IMG/VR virus record: IMGVR_UViG_3300021962_000051
Location: 1-64,000 of that record
From: a virus
Reading direction: 5' to 3' (one strand)
DNA length: 64,000 bases
Below are positions 1 through 10,900 of this stretch, piece after piece; positions within the stretch are counted from its first letter, which is position 1, and the number at the start of each line of letters is the position of its first letter. Below the pieces are notes generated by a model. The model worked only from the letters and a program-made list of their open reading frames with translations, did not search any database and was not told where the DNA came from. The position numbers and the translations under genes are program-made.

Positions 1-768
1 CCAAGAACTGGACTTGGTACTCCTGTAATTGACGTTGACGCAAAAGATAACGAAATGCCAGAGTTTACTCCATTGATTGTTAACTCACGTAGTGCAAGAC
101 AAAGAGAATCATATGAGGTTCCAGAAGAGGGTAACTCTACACCATTCAGAGACTTTAACGTTAATCGTGGCTTGTATGATGCTGATGAATTAGATCAAGG
201 AACAATTAGTAATCAATCTAATCCTGTGGCTAATCAAGAAACACAAGAAGTTGTTCAAAGTTGTGATGTTATCTACAATATGGATAACTTTGCAAATAGT
301 TTACAACTTTCTTCGCACTTCCAGTTAGGTGCGTTTACGAAAAACGGATCACGTCCACCTGTCAATCAACAGGGATTAACTAAACAACAAATAGTTTGTA
401 ATCTAAAAGGACTTTCTGAGAATATACTTGAACACGTATTATCATTATATCCTAATATGACAATTACCTCTGGCTTTAGACGTCCAGGAGATGTAGCGAA
501 TTCTTCTAGAACATCACAGCATTATCTTGGTCAAGCAGTTGATATTGTATTGTCAGGTTTTACTAGACAACAGCACTTTGATGCTGCTGCAAGATTAGTT
601 GAAACTTTACCTGCTGGATTTGATCAGGTTATTTTAGAATATGCTGGAACGAGAACAGTATGGATTCACCTAAGTTGGAAATACGATGGTAATCGTAAAT
701 CTTTCTTTACGATGAGAGACCATAGAACTGTTGCTCAGAACTTTGCTTATATTGCGGAAACTGCTTAA
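1..768 (+). CDS. Tail hub-associated protein with M15-type peptidase domain (5' end outside window)
   Basis: The reading frame is open from base 1, so this is the C-terminal part of a longer protein; the ATG at 55 is probably internal. About the last 110 residues match an M15/D-Ala-D-Ala carboxypeptidase-type zinc peptidase: a SGFRRPGD segment near 470-495, an SQHYLGQAVDI motif (zinc ligands His at 520-522 and Asp at 541-543), and a third His in WIHLSW (667-669). Such domains cut peptidoglycan peptide stems. Next to a PAAR tip gene and gene 25, the likely role is local cell-wall degradation during tail penetration, replacing the lysozyme domain of T4 gp5. The gp5 identity is inferred from position and domain; the N-terminal hub part is not visible. 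The next gene starts in the stop codon (TAATG). Confidence 0.7.
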   Translation, partial: PRTGLGTPVIDVDAKDNEMPEFTPLIVNSRSARQRESYEVPEEGNSTPFRDFNVNRGLYDADELDQGTISNQSNPVANQETQEVVQSCDVIYNMDNFANSLQLSSHFQLGAFTKNGSRPPVNQQGLTKQQIVCNLKGLSENILEHVLSLYPNMTITSGFRRPGDVANSSRTSQHYLGQAVDIVLSGFTRQQHFDAAARLVETLPAGFDQVILEYAGTRTVWIHLSWKYDGNRKSFFTMRDHRTVAQNFAYIAETA

Positions 769-1301
769 TGGCTGTCGTTGTAAGTATAAGCGAAACTGGA
801 TTTCCTGGAGTAGCTGATCCTGGAAGTCATGGCTTATATAACTTTAGTCCAGTAAGAGAATATCTTGATAAAACTTGGGTTGGAACAGCAACTTTATCCT
901 CTACGATCGTTGGTGGTAGCCTAAATATAACTGATATTAGTATTAGTCCATACTCTGAAATGGTGACTTATACTATTAATGGGAATAGCGTATCGATTGA
1001 AGGAGAGTTTGTAGAGATCTTTTTAAATAAGAAGTGGGACTTTCGTATGTTAAATGGAACTATCCAAACAGACGTAAATCTCAATACTCTTAAAGACGAG
1101 TTTGGTGTTATCTATTATACACCTGATTCTTTGACACATAAAACTATAACCTATACTATAAATTATAGCGAAACCGATCCATTAGCTGGATCAACGAGTG
1201 GCTCAGTTTCTATTACACAATCGATTGTTAATGATTGGGATACTGGAAAAGAACTACTTGCGTCTTATGTTAATAAAAGTATTGTAAACGAGATAAAATA
1301 A
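768..1301 (+). CDS. Predicted virion protein, unknown
   Basis: A 177-residue protein rich in Ser, Thr and Ile, with no recognisable catalytic motif, signal peptide or membrane segment. The composition and alternating polar/hydrophobic pattern suggest an all-beta structural protein. It overlaps the hub/peptidase gene by one base (TAATG) and the PAAR gene in the same way, so the three are translationally coupled and probably belong to the tail tip or baseplate. I do not recognise the family. Confidence 0.6.
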   Translation: MAVVVSISETGFPGVADPGSHGLYNFSPVREYLDKTWVGTATLSSTIVGGSLNITDISISPYSEMVTYTINGNSVSIEGEFVEIFLNKKWDFRMLNGTIQTDVNLNTLKDEFGVIYYTPDSLTHKTITYTINYSETDPLAGSTSGSVSITQSIVNDWDTGKELLASYVNKSIVNEIK

Positions 1302-1600
1302 TGCCAGCTACTGCAATTAAACAAGGACAATCTACTGGGCACGGATGTTTTCCTCCGACTGCTGCGATTGGTGCTTTTGCAGTTAAAACCTTTGTTACTG
1401 GTAAGGAATGTCAACTCACTGGCGTAACGACTTATCAATCTCATAGCTGTGGAACAACAACCCATAGTGGAGGAGCGAGAAAGGTTAGTTCTGGTAGCAG
1501 TATAGTATTCATAGAGGGCAAACCTGCAGTCCGTATTGGCGATAGTATTGCTTGTGGTGATAAAGTTGCAGGTGGTAATCCAAAAGTCTTTATGGGATGA
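1301..1600 (+). CDS. PAAR-domain tail tip protein (gp5.4-like)
   Basis: A 99-residue protein with the PAAR layout: N-terminal MPATAIKQGQSTGHG, then a second repeat-like block near residues 65-90 (SSIVFIEGKPAVRIGDSIAC), with His and Cys residues available to bind one metal ion. PAAR proteins cap the membrane-piercing spike of contractile injection machines; in T4 this is gp5.4. The position between the tail hub peptidase gene and gene 25 agrees. It has more Cys than a minimal PAAR (His14, Cys16, His48, Cys50, Cys85 region), consistent with metal binding. Confident on the domain and moderately so on the exact T4 counterpart. Confidence 0.85.
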   Translation: MPATAIKQGQSTGHGCFPPTAAIGAFAVKTFVTGKECQLTGVTTYQSHSCGTTTHSGGARKVSSGSSIVFIEGKPAVRIGDSIACGDKVAGGNPKVFMG

Positions 1601-1608
1601 CTAAATAA
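1601..1608 (+). promoter_or_regulatory. Late promoter motif before gene 25
   Basis: CTAAATAA directly after the PAAR stop codon and 5 bases before the gene 25 ATG. It matches the T4-type late -10 element (TATAAATA class) read by gp55-bearing RNA polymerase. It recurs at many intergenic sites in the structural region. With the motif this close to the ATG, any transcript from it would be leaderless for gene 25 and may serve gene 6 onward. Confidence 0.5.
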
Positions 1609-1612
1609 TTAG

Positions 1613-2005
1613 ATGGCAAACACAACACGTATATTTAAAGATCTCGACTTAATGTTTACTGCTCACCCAGTAACTGGAGACGTCGCACGTAAATATGACG
1701 AGAATGCCATTAAACAGGCAGTTAAGAATTTAATTCTTACACAGAATTACGAGCGTCCTTTTCATAGCGAAATAGGATCTCAAGTAAGAGCATTGCTATT
1801 CGAAAACGCAACACCGATGACGAAAGCATTGCTAAAGAAAACGATTACGGATGTAATTAATAACTTTGAACCAAGAGTAAATTTACTAGATGTGGGAGTG
1901 CAGTTTTTAGAGGACAGAAACGCAGTTAATATTGAGATTTTATTTAAGATTAAAAATACCTTTACTCCACTAACAGTTAATCTTGTCCTAGAGAGAACAC
2001 GATAA
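1613..2005 (+). CDS. 25: Baseplate wedge subunit gp25
   Basis: A 130-residue protein matching T4 gp25 in length (132) and in pattern: an N-terminal FKDLDLMFTAHPVTGDVARKYD strand block, the NLILTQNYERPFHSEIGSQVR core and a C-terminal beta pair ending in VNLVLERTR. gp25 has a lysozyme-like fold without catalysis and joins the sheath-initiating end of the wedge (with gp6 and gp53). The gene 6 ATG lies in the stop codon (TAATG), keeping the usual 25-6 order. Confidence 0.95.
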   Translation: MANTTRIFKDLDLMFTAHPVTGDVARKYDENAIKQAVKNLILTQNYERPFHSEIGSQVRALLFENATPMTKALLKKTITDVINNFEPRVNLLDVGVQFLEDRNAVNIEILFKIKNTFTPLTVNLVLERTR

Positions 2006-3855
2006 TGGCAACTGATAACAAAAGAATAAAAGTTACAGAATTAGACTTTGATCAAATTAAGTCTAATCTAAAAAACTATTTAAAGGCACAAAATCAATTT
2101 AGCGATTATGATTTTGAAGGCTCTGGTATGTCTGTATTATTAGACGTCCTAGCTTACAACACACACTATAATGCGTTGTATCATAATATGACAGTAAACG
2201 AAATGTTCCTTGATTCTGCTGTTAAACGTTCAAGCGTAGTATCTCTTGCCAAGATGCTAGGTTATACTCCTCGTTCTGCTCGTGCTCCTCGTGCAACTCT
2301 AAGTATTACTGCATCAAGCGTACCAAACAATCCTAACATTTTAACTCTACCACGTGGCTCTTCTTTTAGAACTACTGTGGATGGAGTCAATTATATTTTC
2401 AATACTGATACACCTTACAGCGTTACTCGTTCTGCTACTAATACTTACGTATTTAATAACGTAGAAATTATTGAAGGAACTTTAGTATTAAACAAATATA
2501 CTGTTTCTGCTGCAGCACAATATATCGTTGATAACGCTAACGCAGATTTATCTACTCTTAAAGTAGTTGTTCAAGAAGATCCAAACTCTTCATCAGTTGT
2601 AACTTATATTTCTGATATTGGTTTAACTGAAATCAAACCAGAAACTCGTGCATTCTTTATTAAAGAAGTTGACGAGAATAAATTTGAAATTTATTTTGGT
2701 GATGGTCTTGTTGGATATAAACCACCTAATGGTGCAATCGTATCTTTAGAATATGTTGTAACAAATAAAGGTAATGGAAACCAAGCAAGAATCTTTACTT
2801 ACACAGGAAGTGCTTTTGGTTCTGGTGCTAACGTAAACATTACAACTGTATCTCGTGCACAAGGTGGACAAGATGAAGAAGGAATTGATTCAATTAAATA
2901 TAATGCATCAAGAAGTTATGCTGCACAAAACAGAGCAGTAACTGCTGATGACTATAAAGTTATTCTACCAAAACTCTTTAGTAATATTGAAGCCATTTCA
3001 GTTTGGGGTGGAGAAGAAAACGATCCACCAATTTATGGTAAAGCATATATTTGTGTCAAGCCAATTAGTGGCGCAACCCTAACAAACGACACAAAAGAAA
3101 AAATTAAAAACAATCTATTAAAATCAAAGAACGTCGTTTCTATTTTACCTGAAATAGTCGATCCTGACTATCTAAGTATTATAGTTGATTCAACAGTTTA
3201 TTATAACTCGTCTGCAACTTCTAGATCTGCAGCAAGTATCAAAGCGATCGCAGTTGATATTATTAAGCGTTATAATCAAGAAACATTAAATAAGTTTGAC
3301 TCTGTATTTCGTCATTCTCGTTTAGTGCGTGACATCGATGGTGCTGAGGAGAGTATTGTTTCGAACGTCACAAAAATTGATTTGCGCTATGAAGTTACAC
3401 CAAACTTTAACACTGTGTCAAAATATAGGGTGTCTTTGAACAACCCAATCTACCACGAAGCAAGTTCGGTGATCAACTCATATGTCGCAATTACATCATC
3501 TGGCTTTAAAATATCTGGTAATACTAATACATTCTTCTTAGAAGATAATAGTGTTGGTCAGATTCGTATGTTCTATTTGACTGCAGGAAATGAAAAGATT
3601 TACAATCCAACTTCTGTTGGAACTGTAAATTATGCAAATGGAATTATTGAATTAAACAATCTATCAATCTCTTCAGGTAATGCTGATGGTAAAATAGTAT
3701 TATTTATTGAGCCAGCATCTTATGATGTTGTTTCTGTGAGAAATCAATTAACTAATATTCGTGAACAGGATATTGTAGTTAATGTTATTGCTGATAGAGT
3801 TGCGAGTGGAGAAAGTCCATCTGGTAACGAATACATCCATACTGTAAGTAGGTAA
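2005..3855 (+). CDS. 6: Baseplate wedge subunit gp6
   Basis: A 616-residue protein, close to T4 gp6 (660). The N-terminus (KVTELDFDQIKSNLKNYLKAQ, then DYDFEGSGMSVLLDVLAYNTHYNA) is the conserved gp6/J-like wedge signature, followed by a hydrophobic SVVSLAKMLGYTPRSARAPRA segment. gp6 dimers form the continuous ring of the baseplate inner rim and transmit the switch to the sheath. It overlaps gene 25 by one base and is followed two bases after its stop by the next wedge gene. Confidence 0.95.
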   Translation: MATDNKRIKVTELDFDQIKSNLKNYLKAQNQFSDYDFEGSGMSVLLDVLAYNTHYNALYHNMTVNEMFLDSAVKRSSVVSLAKMLGYTPRSARAPRATLSITASSVPNNPNILTLPRGSSFRTTVDGVNYIFNTDTPYSVTRSATNTYVFNNVEIIEGTLVLNKYTVSAAAQYIVDNANADLSTLKVVVQEDPNSSSVVTYISDIGLTEIKPETRAFFIKEVDENKFEIYFGDGLVGYKPPNGAIVSLEYVVTNKGNGNQARIFTYTGSAFGSGANVNITTVSRAQGGQDEEGIDSIKYNASRSYAAQNRAVTADDYKVILPKLFSNIEAISVWGGEENDPPIYGKAYICVKPISGATLTNDTKEKIKNNLLKSKNVVSILPEIVDPDYLSIIVDSTVYYNSSATSRSAASIKAIAVDIIKRYNQETLNKFDSVFRHSRLVRDIDGAEESIVSNVTKIDLRYEVTPNFNTVSKYRVSLNNPIYHEASSVINSYVAITSSGFKISGNTNTFFLEDNSVGQIRMFYLTAGNEKIYNPTSVGTVNYANGIIELNNLSISSGNADGKIVLFIEPASYDVVSVRNQLTNIREQDIVVNVIADRVASGESPSGNEYIHTVSR

Positions 3856-3857
3856 CA

Positions 3858-6488
3858 ATGGCTTTAGTTAAGGCAACAGCATCCACCGTAGTAAAGGATC
3901 AAGTCCCTGAGTTTATCAGAGACGAGAATGAGAATTTTACTGCCTTTTTAAAAGCATACTACGAGTGGTATGAGGACGTTTACATTCCTCAAAATAGTAT
4001 TGAGGATATTCGTGACGTTGACGAAACTATTGATCAATTTGTTCAATATTTCAAAAGCGAAATTATGTCGCCTATTCCTCAGGCAGTACTTTCGGATAAA
4101 AGATTTTTAGCAAAACAAATTAAACAACTATACCTTACTAAAGGTACAGTAGATTCTTATAAGTTTTTATTTCGAATTCTATTTAATGAAGACTCTGAAT
4201 TATATTTCCCAAAAGTGGATATGTTACGAGTCTCGGATGGTAAATGGGATGAGAAACCTATTTTACGTATTGAAGTTACACAGGGTGAGCCAAGTGATTT
4301 AATTGGTCTAACAATTAATCAAGCAATTCCTGTTGCTGGTGGAACAACACTTAGAAGTTCTGCTCGAGTAGAAAACGTTATTCAAACTCGAATTGCAGCA
4401 ACACAAGTTACTGACTTAGTTCTAGCGAATGAAAGTATTAAAGGTAATATTCTTGCTGAAACAGATGACAGAACATATGAAGTTACTGCAACTACATCTA
4501 ATGGTTCAGTTATTCGTGGTAATGTTTTATCAATTCTAAAAGGATTCACTATTAAGAATGGTGGATCTTATTATAAGATTGGTGATTTAGTTGACGTATC
4601 AGACAGTGGACAAAATAATACCACTGCTCGTGCTGAGGTTGCTGAAATTGGAACTGGTAGCGTAGATAAAATTACTATCGCTTCAGGTGGTAGTGGATAT
4701 GAAGTAGGTGATGAAGTTATTTTCGATAACACTAACACTGGTGGACCAGCAAATAGTCCTACTCTTTCTGCTCGTGCGAGAGTTAGTGAAGTAGATAGAG
4801 ATTCTATATTACTAGAAGATGGTAGTAAACTTTTAGGCGAAGCAAGACACGAATTAGATATTGAAACATCAAACACTGGTGCGATTGTTACAGTAGACAT
4901 TTTATATGGTGGTGACTTTTATAAAACACTACCTGTTCTTAGTTTACCAACAAACAATGGACGTACAGGTGGTAAACTTTTAGCGACTTCAACTACGATT
5001 GGTCGTATTACAAAAATTATCGTTCCTGACTTTGGTATCGATTATATTAATCCACCTAAAGTTATTACACCACTTTATGCAGTTATTAAAAACCCAACTG
5101 GATTATTCCTTGTTGGCGAAACTGTTAGTGCACTTCCTCAATTACTTGTTTCTGAATCAGGAGATGAAGATAATATCGTTTTGGAAACTGGGGAAAAGTT
5201 TGTATTAGAAAAACAACAAAACGCTACAGGTATTGTAGAAGATTTAGATGACGTATTACATTTAGTTAAGATTAAAAATGCAACGTCATTAGATAGAGTT
5301 TTATTAGAAGATGGCTCAGGTTATCTTTTAGATTCTGACGAAGATGTAATCGTACAAGAATCAAGTGGACAGTTTACAGATCGTATGAGAATACGTTCTA
5401 ACATAACTTCTTATGAAGCAACAGTTACAAGTGTTAATGAACCTAACATTGTTGCAAAAGTAGGATCAGTTGGTTATACTGTTGGTAACTTTATTGGTGC
5501 TGATGGTAAGATCTCTGAAAGTTCTAAGAGAATTCAAGATAGTAAATATTATCAAGATTACTCTTATGTAATTAAGATTGGTCAATCAATTAATATCTAT
5601 CGTGATGCAGTTAAGAAACTCTTGCATCCGATTGGCTTGGCTCTATTCGGTGAAGTTCAGATTCAAAGTATTTTAGATGCTTCTGTTCCTCAATTCCAAC
5701 CTGGAGCAGCACTTAGACGTAATCTGTTTAGTCAGGTTATTAAGGGTATAATTGATGCAAAAGTGAAAGCTGTGGGTAATTATCGAACTGCAGGGGAAGA
5801 CTTACCGAATGTCGATAAAGAAAAAATTACACTTTACATCACAGATTTCATTACAAGTGTGCTAAATATATACGTATCGGCTAGTGAATTCTTGCCAATA
5901 TTACATATACCGAATCTAACACCATTAGAAGTTTATTTGTTAGATTTAAGAACCGAAGTTAGACAAAGTCAAAAGACAGTAGTAAATGTTAAGAAACTAG
6001 AGTCTTTTGCTTCGTTACAAACTACAGCTAAGATTCTATATCAAAGAGTCTTGCAAGATCCTTCCAGTGTTTCTGGAACATTCTTGAAAGACTTAGAAAG
6101 ATATAAGTTTACCTATAAACCCTCTGCAGCAGGGACTAAATATGCTAATGAGGGTGGTACTCCAGCATTTACTACAAATGCGTATGGAGTGGCTGGGACT
6201 TACCCAAGTCCTAACTATAACTACTTTACTATTGGCAACACGCAAATTAAAGACTTTGCGAATTTGACTGTAGCAGAGATAATAAATAATCCTTATAAGC
6301 GAGTAAATTATGCTATCGAAACTGAATTGGGAATTGTCAAGTTACCTGCAAGTGCATTGCGATTCTCTACAGACGATATTAGATTTACTTGGGATGACAC
6401 GTTTACGATGGATGCAGATTCAGTAACAATCGACTCTGAACAATACACCATGGATAACGATGTCCTAAAATTTGACTTATACACTTAA
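3858..6488 (+). CDS. Large baseplate wedge/virion protein, gp7 candidate
   Basis: An 876-residue protein in the slot that gene 7 occupies between genes 6 and 8. The first ~125 residues (VPEFIRDENENFTAFLKAYYEWYE... then VDMLRVSDGKW) form an alpha-rich domain that I know from T4-like marine phage structural proteins. The middle (about 4550-5100) carries GG-S/D-x-Y repeats followed by beta strands, akin to the GSGY repeats in gp8 and gp14 here. The C-terminus repeats short ...DDIRFTWDDTFTMDADSV... units. Sequence identity to T4 gp7 is not evident, so gp7 is assigned by position only. Confidence 0.7.
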   Translation: MALVKATASTVVKDQVPEFIRDENENFTAFLKAYYEWYEDVYIPQNSIEDIRDVDETIDQFVQYFKSEIMSPIPQAVLSDKRFLAKQIKQLYLTKGTVDSYKFLFRILFNEDSELYFPKVDMLRVSDGKWDEKPILRIEVTQGEPSDLIGLTINQAIPVAGGTTLRSSARVENVIQTRIAATQVTDLVLANESIKGNILAETDDRTYEVTATTSNGSVIRGNVLSILKGFTIKNGGSYYKIGDLVDVSDSGQNNTTARAEVAEIGTGSVDKITIASGGSGYEVGDEVIFDNTNTGGPANSPTLSARARVSEVDRDSILLEDGSKLLGEARHELDIETSNTGAIVTVDILYGGDFYKTLPVLSLPTNNGRTGGKLLATSTTIGRITKIIVPDFGIDYINPPKVITPLYAVIKNPTGLFLVGETVSALPQLLVSESGDEDNIVLETGEKFVLEKQQNATGIVEDLDDVLHLVKIKNATSLDRVLLEDGSGYLLDSDEDVIVQESSGQFTDRMRIRSNITSYEATVTSVNEPNIVAKVGSVGYTVGNFIGADGKISESSKRIQDSKYYQDYSYVIKIGQSINIYRDAVKKLLHPIGLALFGEVQIQSILDASVPQFQPGAALRRNLFSQVIKGIIDAKVKAVGNYRTAGEDLPNVDKEKITLYITDFITSVLNIYVSASEFLPILHIPNLTPLEVYLLDLRTEVRQSQKTVVNVKKLESFASLQTTAKILYQRVLQDPSSVSGTFLKDLERYKFTYKPSAAGTKYANEGGTPAFTTNAYGVAGTYPSPNYNYFTIGNTQIKDFANLTVAEIINNPYKRVNYAIETELGIVKLPASALRFSTDDIRFTWDDTFTMDADSVTIDSEQYTMDNDVLKFDLYT

Positions 6489-6505
6489 AACCAGGAGAAA
6501 CTAAA

Positions 6506-7906
6506 GTGGCAGCAATTATCACATCCAAGTTCCGAATTCATAATGCGGAACAGTTCAAAGAGGCTTTCGGCGAAACCTCTGCGACTAATATGTATCTCGG
6601 AATTGGTCGTCCTCAATCATGGACGGACGATAATCTTCCAGATACTCCAAAAGACACAGTTAGTGACGAATTCTACTATTGGGACGATATGATCGCTCTC
6701 AAGAGAATTCAAGAGTCTGACGTAACCCTTGCAATTCCAAGAAGAGATTGGACTTCAGGTAAGTACTACGACATCTATCGTCACGACTACAATGGCACTA
6801 CAGCTGGAGTTAACATTGACTCTGGTGGTGCTACAACTCCAAGCACTTTGTTTGGCGCAAACTTCTTTGTCATTACAGACGAATATAACGTTTACAAATG
6901 TGTTGACAACGCAGGAGGTTCTGCTTCTACAGACAAACCAACAGGACAAGGAACAACTGTTATTACCACTAACGATAACTACAAGTGGAAATATATGTAC
7001 AGTGTTTCTCCTTCTGATGTGCTGAAGTTCGTTTCAACAGATTTTATTCCAGTTAAAAAACTAGGTACAAATCCTGGAGCAACTGATGCTTACTACAATC
7101 AATACTTGGTTGAGCAAGCAGCAATCGATGGTAAATTAGATCACATCGTTATGACTAACGTTGGATCTGGTTATACCTCTGTTCCTACAGTAACTATTAC
7201 TGGTGATGGTACTGGTGCGACAGCAACTGCTGTTCGTGACGCAGGTACTGACACAATCACAGGTATTACAATTACTGCTGGTGGTTCAGGTTATACTTAC
7301 GCAACTATCACTGTAACAGGTGGTGGTGGATCTAATGCTACAGCTACAGCTATCGTATCACCAAAAGGTGGACATGGTGCTGACGCAGTAGAAGAATTAG
7401 GTGGTTTTTATGTTCTTATGAACGTTCGTTTAGAATATTCAGATGGACAAGGCGACTTCCCAGTAGATAACGACTATCGTAGAATCATGCTTGTTCGTGA
7501 TCCAACCAACTTTGGCGTTTCAACTATTGCAACTCTATCAACTCGTACTGCTACTTCCTCAATGGGCTACAGCGCATTGTCAGGTACAATCGTAAATGAT
7601 AGAACGTTTACAGGTGGAACATCTAACGCAGTTGGACGTATCGTTTCTATTGATACTGCAACTAACACTGTTCGTTACATCCAAACTGGAACTGACAACC
7701 CATCAGGTGTTGCTTTCCAAACTGGTGAAACAATTACAATGAATGATGTTAATGGTGCACCTACTGTAACAACATGGACTTCTGGTACTTTAACTAATCC
7801 AGAAATTCAACCAGATTCTGGTGATGTAATCTATGTTGAAAACCGTAGACCAATCAATCGTGCAGATGATCAAATCGAAGATATTAAAATTATCGTCGAG
7901 ATGTAA
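6506..7906 (+). CDS. 8: Baseplate wedge subunit gp8, with inserted repeat domain
   Basis: A 466-residue protein; the GTG start at 6506 is chosen because AGGAGAAAC lies just upstream. gp8 hallmarks are visible: ITSKFRIHNAEQF at the N-terminus, IPRRDW, NYKWKYMYSVSP, and the C-terminal VIYVENRRPI...DQIEDIKIIV, which parallels the T4 gp8 ending. T4 gp8 has 334 residues; much of the surplus is a Gly/Thr-rich segment at about 7150-7360 with GSGYTSVPTVTITG-type repeats. gp8 is a dimeric wedge protein at the outer rim. The insertion is probably a surface-exposed beta domain. Confidence 0.93.
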   Translation: MAAIITSKFRIHNAEQFKEAFGETSATNMYLGIGRPQSWTDDNLPDTPKDTVSDEFYYWDDMIALKRIQESDVTLAIPRRDWTSGKYYDIYRHDYNGTTAGVNIDSGGATTPSTLFGANFFVITDEYNVYKCVDNAGGSASTDKPTGQGTTVITTNDNYKWKYMYSVSPSDVLKFVSTDFIPVKKLGTNPGATDAYYNQYLVEQAAIDGKLDHIVMTNVGSGYTSVPTVTITGDGTGATATAVRDAGTDTITGITITAGGSGYTYATITVTGGGGSNATATAIVSPKGGHGADAVEELGGFYVLMNVRLEYSDGQGDFPVDNDYRRIMLVRDPTNFGVSTIATLSTRTATSSMGYSALSGTIVNDRTFTGGTSNAVGRIVSIDTATNTVRYIQTGTDNPSGVAFQTGETITMNDVNGAPTVTTWTSGTLTNPEIQPDSGDVIYVENRRPINRADDQIEDIKIIVEM

Positions 7907-7908
7907 TG

Positions 7909-7928
7909 CTAAATATCTTTGGATATTT
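7909..7928 (+). promoter_or_regulatory. Late promoter motif overlapping a hairpin
   Basis: CTAAATAT at 7909-7916 matches the late motif seen elsewhere. It overlaps a hairpin with 7-bp arms AAATATC (7911-7917) and GATATTT (7922-7928). It lies between the gp8 stop and the ATG of the giant gene at 7956. Confidence 0.45.
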
Positions 7929-7955
7929 TATAATTAACAGGTAAGAGACAAACGA

Positions 7956-10900
7956 ATGGCAATCAATTTTAACGTAGCACCATATTTTGACGACTATCAA
8001 GATGCGAAGAAATTTCTTCGTGTCCTGTTTCGTCCAGGATATTCAGTTCAGGCTAGAGAATTAACACAACTACAAACTATTTTACAAGATCAAGTATCAC
8101 GTTTTGGTGATCACGTCTTCAAGAATGGTTCAATGGTTGTTCCTGGATCAGTTAACGTTGATAATCAAGTCCACTTCGCTAAACTCGAAGATTTGTATAA
8201 TAACGAATCTGTTAGATCTTACCTAACACAGTTCCGTAGTAAAATTGTCACTGGAGTAACTTCAGGTGTGAAAGCACTTGTTGTTGATACATCTGAGTGC
8301 GGATGTATGGTTGCTGGAGACAGCGATATTGCTACGTTGTATTTCAAAATTGAAAGCACAGCTGATGATGGAGTAACTAAGAGATTCATTCCTGGAGAAA
8401 CTCTTACTGCACTTGCAAGCGACAATACAACGACTGCTAACTATCGTTTAACCACAAGCCAAGTTGGTGACATTTCTGTTCAAATTAGAACATTCGGTGA
8501 CACTGGTAACGTTGGTACTTCATACACAGAAAATGAAGCATCAGATGTACTAGGTTATGGCTACGCTGTTGAAGTAAAACAAGGTATTTACTTTATTGAT
8601 GGATTCTTCGTTCAAAACGATGAATTACACTTATACATTGGTAGATTTAATAATAAACCTACAGCACGTGTTGGATTTGAAGTACTTGAACAAATCGTAA
8701 CACCAGAAGATGATACTTCATTAAACGACAACGCACAAGGATCAAATAACTATGCTGCTCCTGGAGCACATCGTTATAAAATTGATTTAGCTTTAAAACG
8801 ACTAGCACTTAATACTACCGACTCAGTTAAATTTATTGAGTTGCTACGTGTAGTTGATGGTCGTGTTCAGCACAAAGTTGAAAAGACAAGTTATGCTGAA
8901 TTAGAAAAAACTTTTGCTCGTCGTACCTATGACGAATCTGGTAACTACGAAGTTAACAAGTTCCGTTTATCTGTTCGTGAACATTTAGACGATGGAGTTA
9001 ACAATGGTGTTTATGATGCACGTCCATCAAGTGGTGCATTAACCGATAAGACTTACGGTAACACTAATCAAATCGCATTAGTTGTAGATCCTGGAAAAGC
9101 ATACGTACAAGGTTACGAAGTTGAAGGAACAATTACACAATACGTTGCAGTTAATAAAGCAAGACCAATTAATGGTGTTGAGAATGGACATATTGTTCGT
9201 TTAGATGATCAACCTATTGGTACTCCAGTTGGTAACTACGCATTAGTTGATACTATTCGTGGTGTTCCAGATCTTGTAAACTTTGAAACAGTTTACTTAT
9301 GGAATGGTACTGATCCATGGGGTTCACCTCCAACAGTTGGTACTTCTACAAACGTAGGCAAAACTGGTTTAGTTGGTACAGCTAGAGTTAGATCTTTCCA
9401 ATTACACAGTTCAGCTTATACTAATAGTGCTCACTACAAAATGTCTTTCTTCGATATTCAAATGGAAGAAGGATTTACTTTTGAGCGTGATGCAAAATGG
9501 ATTACTGACGCTGGCAATACTGGCACAATCGATTTCTATGCAAACCTAGCACAATATGGCTCAGGTGGTGTATTAGTTAATGGTACTGCTGCTGGAACAT
9601 CTGGCAGTGCAACAATTACTGGTTTCGGTACTAAATTCCTAACTGATTTTAAAGTTGGTGATGCTATCGTTCTTGGTGGTAACTTCGTTGGTTTCGTAAC
9701 TAACATCGCAAGTCAAACAGAATTAACTATTGATTCAAACCTAACTGCTCCACAAGCAGGTACTGGTGGTGCTCAAACTTTAACTCGTGGTGATTCAAGA
9801 CTCTACGATGTTGAATACGATACACTCCTATTTAAAACAGGTTATCAAAATACAAAAACATTACGTGGAAAAGATAATCTAACAGGACAAGATACTGTTA
9901 AGTCAAGTACACAAACTGTTCGTCGTACAATCACTGCTTCAGCTGATTCAGTAACGACTGACTGGTCATTTACTTTGACCAATACAAACGAATTCTTCTT
10001 GAGCGATCAAGACTTAGCAAACTTTACATTGTTCGATAATGTTACTGATCAAATCGTAAACATTACTTCAGCAATGATTAGTTTTGATGACGACGCAAAT
10101 AGAAAAACAATTACTATTTCTGGCTCATTAGCTAGTTTAACTGCAAGTCGTTCATACACTTTAATTGCTTCAATTCTACAAATCGGTGTTCAAGCAGCAG
10201 AGAAAATTAAAACTGCAACTGCTTACACTGCTACTGTTACAACTAAGAAATCTGTAACTGCGAAGAATGTTATTCTTCCTCATGCTGATATTTTAGAAGT
10301 CACTGAAGTTTTAATGACTCCAGGAGACTATGCTACATTTAATGCAGCAAACTCTGTAGATATTACTAATAACTTTACGTTAGACAGTGGTCAACGTTCA
10401 ACTCACTATCAAGCTGGTGCTTTAGTACTTAAAGAGGGTGCTTCTGTTCCTACTGGTGCTTTACAAGTTAAGTATCGTTATTTTGCTTATAGTAGTTCTG
10501 GTAACTATTTCTCTGCAGACTCTTACAATACTACAATTGATTACGAAGATATTCCTTCATTCAAAGTTCGTGCTAATGATGGCACAGTTGAAGAAGTATA
10601 CTTACACGACGTAATTGATTATCGTCCAGTAATTAGTGGACTAAACAGTTTCAAACCAGAGATTCCAAAAATTGGAACGGACTTCAATACTTCTCTTGCT
10701 TACTATCTACCAAGATTTGATAAGGTTGTATTAGATTCAGTCGGTCGTATTAATGTTATCGCTGGTGTTCCTGCTCTTGATCCTAAAGAGCCAGAAGATC
10801 CAAAAGAGGGTATGGTATTAGCAACTGTTATGCTACCTGCCTACACTAAATCTGCATCTGATGTAAAAGTTTATCAAAGAGATAATCGTCGTTACACAAT

